DNA from: AA29 sp041481445
GTDB taxonomy: Bacteria; Acidobacteriota; Vicinamibacteria; Fen-336
Direction: 5' to 3'
NCBI GenBank assembly: GCA_041481445.1
Contig: JBGPBV010000100.1
Span: 1-25,409, forward strand
Length of the DNA: 25,409 nt
The position numbers and the translations under genes are program-made. The notes beneath the pieces were generated by a model. It worked only from the letters and a program-made list of their open reading frames with translations. It was not told the DNA's origin and searched no databases. How positions within the stretch are numbered: the stretch's first letter is position 1; each line of letters starts with the position of its first letter. This document shows positions 22,515 through 25,409 of this stretch, one piece after another.

Positions 22515-23279
22515 TCAGTGCGTCCAGCGCGGCGGCTCGTCGCGGTCGACTCGCATCAGCTTCGCCGTCCGCCGGCGATAGCGGCGCTGGAACCAGAAGA
22601 GGCGCGCCCGCGCCGTCCACGAGCGGGCCGGGATCACGTTCATGTAGAGGAGGGCGACCAGCTCGGCCACGAAGTGCGGGACGAAGAGGGGGAACCCTCC
22701 CAGCGCGGCCCAGACCAGCGTGAGCGCGATGGTCATCACCACGAGGTTGCGGCCGGACATCGGCAGCGCGAAGAAGAGGACCAGGATCTGGCGGTCCGGG
22801 AAGAGCATGGCCCAGGCGATGATCATGGCCTCCAGCAGGGGCCACAGGCCCATGTACGGAAGCACCGCGACCTCGCGCCCGAGGTACCGACCGGCGACGC
22901 AGGTCAGCGCGCCCACCACGACCGCGCCGCCGAAGAAGTTCGCGAAGAACCGGAGCGTACCCCACCGGCGCAGCAGGTCGGGAGCGATGAAATAGAGGAG
23001 CAGGCAGCCGAAGATGAGGCCGATGGGGCTCAGCTCGATCGGCGCCCAGGTCAGCAGCCGCCAGACCTCGCCCCCCCAGACCCGCTCCACGATCAGGACG
23101 CTGTAACTGAGGATGGAGACGTGGCCGCGCTCGAGGAGTGACCCGAGCGCGGACATGAAGAGCACCAGGGCGATCATCCAGGCGATCGGCCGGAGGATGA
23201 ACACTCCCAGGATGTGGTAGCTCCCGCCACCACCTCCACCACCACGGGGCGGTGCGCCCCAGCGCATCGGAGTCGGCAT
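22515..23279 (-). CDS. Rhomboid-fold membrane protein lacking the catalytic serine
   Basis: 254 residues from the ATG at 23279; a TTG at 23297 and an ATG at 23267 are alternatives and no ribosome site decides. A Gly-rich head (PPRGGGGGGGS) is followed by about six hydrophobic segments near 28-49, 82-99, 111-130, 140-159, 163-182 and 185-215. Aligned by eye to bacterial rhomboids, the segment before the LFP turn should contain G-x-S-G, but here it reads G144-L-W-P147 with Trp at the serine position. The C-terminal segment keeps the family's histidine (H202, VPHFVAELVALLYM). It therefore looks like a pseudoprotease of the iRhom/derlin kind. The basic tail (FQRRYRRRTAKLMR) faces the cytoplasm. 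It lies 40 bp downstream of the repeat-protein gene on the same strand. Confidence 0.8.
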   Translation of the reverse strand: MPTPMRWGAPPRGGGGGGGSYHILGVFILRPIAWMIALVLFMSALGSLLERGHVSILSYSVLIVERVWGGEVWRLLTWAPIELSPIGLIFGCLLLYFIAPDLLRRWGTLRFFANFFGGAVVVGALTCVAGRYLGREVAVLPYMGLWPLLEAMIIAWAMLFPDRQILVLFFALPMSGRNLVVMTIALTLVWAALGGFPLFVPHFVAELVALLYMNVIPARSWTARARLFWFQRRYRRRTAKLMRVDRDEPPRWTH

Positions 23280-23319
23280 CCCGACATCGTGATGCAAGCG
23301 AAAACCTCATGCAACCGGA

Positions 23320-23937
23320 TCAGGGACCGATCATGGTCAGCCGACGCGACTCGAAGCGGTCGAAGAACAGCGTCCCCGACGCGCCCGACTGGAGGTTCTG
23401 CGGCCCCAGCCGCGCCATGTCCACCCGCGTGGTGTCGTTGTCGAGGCCGGGGAGCAGGGCCACGGAGACGCTGTCGATCCAGAGCTGGAGGGAGCCGTCG
23501 TTGGCGCCGGCGGCGGTGGCCCGCTGCCAGCTCACCTCGATCGCGTGCGGGGCGTCGGCGACGTTGACGAAGCCGGTGGTGTTCTGGCCGCCGCCGTCGA
23601 CCCTGACCTGCCCCTGGACCGAATACTGGCCCTGGCGGCGCCGCAGGACCACGGTGACCGTGCGCGTGCTGGTGCCCTGGTAGGCCACGAACAGCCAGGC
23701 CGTGGCCGCTCCCGTGCCGGGGCCGGGCAGGAAGGAGTTCGGGTCGAAGAGGAACCGCGCGCGGTAGCGCGGCTCCGCATTGGCGGTGTCGTCCTGGACG
23801 TAGAGCGGGCTCGTGTCGGTCACGTTCGCGGAGAGCCCGAAGGCGCCGTCGAGGGCGCCGGCGGCGGACACGGCCAGGCGCCCGCCCACGTTCTGGCTCG
23901 CCGACCAGCGCGACAGGTTGCCCGATTCGAATCCGTC
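23320..23937 (-). other. FESG...FESRR C-terminal module, copy 2 (205 residues)
   Basis: This is the C-terminal 205 residues of the repeat protein. It shares with 174-797 the ordered landmarks DGFESG, LYVQDD, YRARF, VLRR..GQY, LWID, GLDN, GASGTL and FESRR..-IGP at nearly the same spacing. Identity is moderate rather than high, so the two copies are old homologues and not a recent duplication. Confidence 0.75.
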
Positions 23938-25409
23938 CTTGAAGAGGAGGTCGGCCGCCTCGTCGTCGGTGTTGGTCACCGACACATCCGCGGCGTTCCG
24001 ACCCTGATAGGCGGGGTCGGCGCTGGTGGCGGGAGCGGTCACGATCGCGTAGGCCACGCTCCCGTCCGCGACGAGGTCGTCCACGCCCGTCACCGTCACC
24101 GTGTGCGGGACGAGCGCGTCCGCGGCCGTGAACGTGAGCGACGGCGGCGAGACGGTGCCCTCGGTGAGGTCGGAGCTGCCGAGGCCGACGGTGACGTCGG
24201 CGGTCGGCGTGGAGGTGAGAACGACCGTGAACGCGGCCGTGCCACCGGCCTCGGTGGTGACGAGGCCGATGGTCGGGCTGACGATGATGCCGGCCAGGTC
24301 GTCATCGGTGTTGGTCACGGACACGTCCGCCGCGTCGCGTCCCGCGTAGCTGGCGTCGCCGCTCGACGCGGGTGCGGTGACGATCGCGTAGGCGACGGGC
24401 CCGTCCACGATCGTGTCCTGGACTCCGGTTACGGTCACGGTGTGCGGGACCAGAGCATCCGCCGCCGTGAAGATGAGCGACGGCGGCGAGACCGTGCCTT
24501 CCGTGAGGTCGGAACTGTTGAGTCCGATCGTGACGTCCGCCGAAGGCACGGACGTCAGCACCACGGTGAACGTGGCCGTGCCACCGGCTTCGGTGGTGAC
24601 GAGACCGCTGGTTGGGTTGACGATGATGCCCGCGACGTCGTCGTCGGTGTTGGTGACCGAGACGTCGGCCGCGTCGCGCCCGGAGTAAGCCGGATCGCTG
24701 CTCACGGCGGGCGCGGTCACGATCGTGTAGCCCACGGACCCGTCCGCCGTCGTGTCGTCCACGCCGGTCACCGTGACCGTGCGCGGGACGAGAGCGTCGG
24801 CGGCCGTGAACGTCAGCGAGGACGGGGAGACGGTGCCCTCGGTGAGGTCAGAGCTGGTGAGGCCGATCGTCACGTCCGCCGAAGGCACGGACGTCAGGAC
24901 GACCGTGAACGTGGCCGTGCCGCCGGCTTCGCTGGTGACGAGGCCGCTGGTCGGGCTCACGATGATGCCGGCCACGTCGTCGTCCGTGTTCGTGACCGAG
25001 ACGTCGGCCGCGTCGCGCCCGGAGTAGCCCGGATCGCTGCTCACGGCGGCCGCGGTGACGATCGAGTAGCCCACGGACCCGTCCGCCGTCGTATCGTCCA
25101 CGCCGGTCACGGTGACCGTGCGTGGGACCAGCGCGTTCGCGGCCGTGAACGTGAGCACAGACGGCGAGACCGTCCCTTCGGTCAGGTCGGAGCTGCTGAG
25201 ACCGATCGTCACGTCCGCGACGGGCACCGAGGTCAGGACGACCGTGAACGTGGCAGTGCCACCGGCTTCGGTGGTGACGAGGCCGCTGGTCGGGCTCACG
25301 ATGATGCCGGCCACGTCGTCGTCCGTGTTGGTGACCGAGACGTCGGCCGCGTCGCGCCCGGAGTAGCCCGGATCGCTGCTCACGGCGGCCGCGGTGACGA
25401 TCGAGTAGC
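23320..25409 (-). CDS. Calx-beta-like repeat surface protein, 5' truncated by window edge
   Basis: At least 695 codons; the frame is open to the window end, so the true start lies outside. From the N-terminal side it holds a partial and then four complete ~113-residue repeats. Each has the pattern AGIIVSPTSGLVTTEAGG, FTVVLTS.P..DVTIGL, SDLTEGTVSP, LVP.TVTVTGV and ends DVSVTNTDDD. The pattern fits Calx-beta-type domains, and the DDD ends would bind calcium between repeats. The last 205 residues form a distinct module from DGFESGN to FESRRLTMIGP, shared with the vWA protein at 174. Such proteins are usually large cell-surface or secreted adhesins. The protein stops with IGP and has no visible membrane anchor. 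Confidence 0.9.
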   Translation of the reverse strand, partial: YSIVTAAAVSSDPGYSGRDAADVSVTNTDDDVAGIIVSPTSGLVTTEAGGTATFTVVLTSVPVADVTIGLSSSDLTEGTVSPSVLTFTAANALVPRTVTVTGVDDTTADGSVGYSIVTAAAVSSDPGYSGRDAADVSVTNTDDDVAGIIVSPTSGLVTSEAGGTATFTVVLTSVPSADVTIGLTSSDLTEGTVSPSSLTFTAADALVPRTVTVTGVDDTTADGSVGYTIVTAPAVSSDPAYSGRDAADVSVTNTDDDVAGIIVNPTSGLVTTEAGGTATFTVVLTSVPSADVTIGLNSSDLTEGTVSPPSLIFTAADALVPHTVTVTGVQDTIVDGPVAYAIVTAPASSGDASYAGRDAADVSVTNTDDDLAGIIVSPTIGLVTTEAGGTAAFTVVLTSTPTADVTVGLGSSDLTEGTVSPPSLTFTAADALVPHTVTVTGVDDLVADGSVAYAIVTAPATSADPAYQGRNAADVSVTNTDDEAADLLFKDGFESGNLSRWSASQNVGGRLAVSAAGALDGAFGLSANVTDTSPLYVQDDTANAEPRYRARFLFDPNSFLPGPGTGAATAWLFVAYQGTSTRTVTVVLRRRQGQYSVQGQVRVDGGGQNTTGFVNVADAPHAIEVSWQRATAAGANDGSLQLWIDSVSVALLPGLDNDTTRVDMARLGPQNLQSGASGTLFFDRFESRRLTMIGP
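23968..25409. repeat. Tandem 339-bp repeat, four complete units plus a partial
   Basis: Units begin at 23968, 24307, 24646 and 24985, with a partial from 25324 to the edge. The period is exactly 339 bp (113 codons), shown by the recurring ACGATGATGCC at 24281, 24620, 24959 and 25298. The 110 bases at 25300-25409 differ from 24961-25070 at a single position, so the outermost units are very recent copies, while the unit nearest the C-terminal module (23968-24306) is the most diverged. Confidence 0.95.

Noticed and set aside
23968..25409. Regular repeats considered as a CRISPR array
   Set aside because: The 339-bp units are in frame with a coding sequence and have no short repeat/unique spacer structure.
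174..25409. Shared C-terminal modules at both ends considered as flanks of a composite mobile element
   Set aside because: The two copies differ at many positions and are gene domains, not terminal repeats. No transposase, integrase or attachment site was seen between them.

Overview
The window is GC-rich (roughly 70% by eye), densely coded bacterial DNA with no rRNA, tRNA, CRISPR array or insertion sequence that I could recognise. Lineage is inferred from gene content. A free-standing 805-residue FtsX/MacB-type permease of the duplicated 'ADOP' class, a DUF1579 protein, an exported RraA-like protein and many secreted beta-rich proteins together suggest an uncultured Acidobacteriota-like soil or sediment organism. 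This is an inference, not a marker-gene result.

Layout. 1-141 is the 3' end of a RelE/ParE-type toxin, followed by a hairpin terminator between convergent genes. 174-3749 (minus) is a tight three-gene run: a PD40/TolB-like exported protein, a Tat-exported Gfo/Idh/MocA oxidoreductase and an exported von Willebrand A protein. A small STAS protein (3879-4211, minus) is divergent from an exported RraA-like protein. That gene is coupled by an ATGA overlap to the ADOP permease (4454-7779, plus). Next come a DUF1579 protein (minus), a stand-alone ketoacyl synthase III (plus), a lipoprotein (minus) and an unrecognised exported protein (plus).

11581-13371 (minus) holds a remodelled end-joining locus. 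It has a stand-alone LigD polymerase-domain gene, a roughly 50-codon remnant of the C-terminus of an ATP-dependent DNA ligase, and a PIN toxin/DUF6364-like antitoxin pair abutting the remnant. A secreted sulfatase (13413-14948), a 915-residue metzincin-like secreted protein with an upstream exported partner (15022-18428), and a zinc-type MetE-like methyltransferase (18593-19687) follow on the same strand.

Divergent from the methyltransferase gene is a feruloyl-CoA synthase gene overlapped by an amidohydrolase gene (19735-22478, plus). This could be a small methoxyaromatic catabolic group. The window closes on the minus strand with a rhomboid-fold membrane protein that lacks the catalytic serine (22515-23279) and the 3' part of a large Calx-beta-like repeat protein (23320 to the edge). 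That protein is built from near-identical 339-bp units and ends in the same roughly 205-residue C-terminal module as the vWA protein at the other end of the window.

Most promising for a second look: the shared FESG...FESRR C-terminal module; the ligase remnant joined to a toxin-antitoxin pair with a leaderless-looking, palindrome-flanked start; the metzincin with a G-to-N change in its zinc motif and a His/Asp-rich insert; the amidohydrolase that seems to have only a CTG start; and the serine-less rhomboid.
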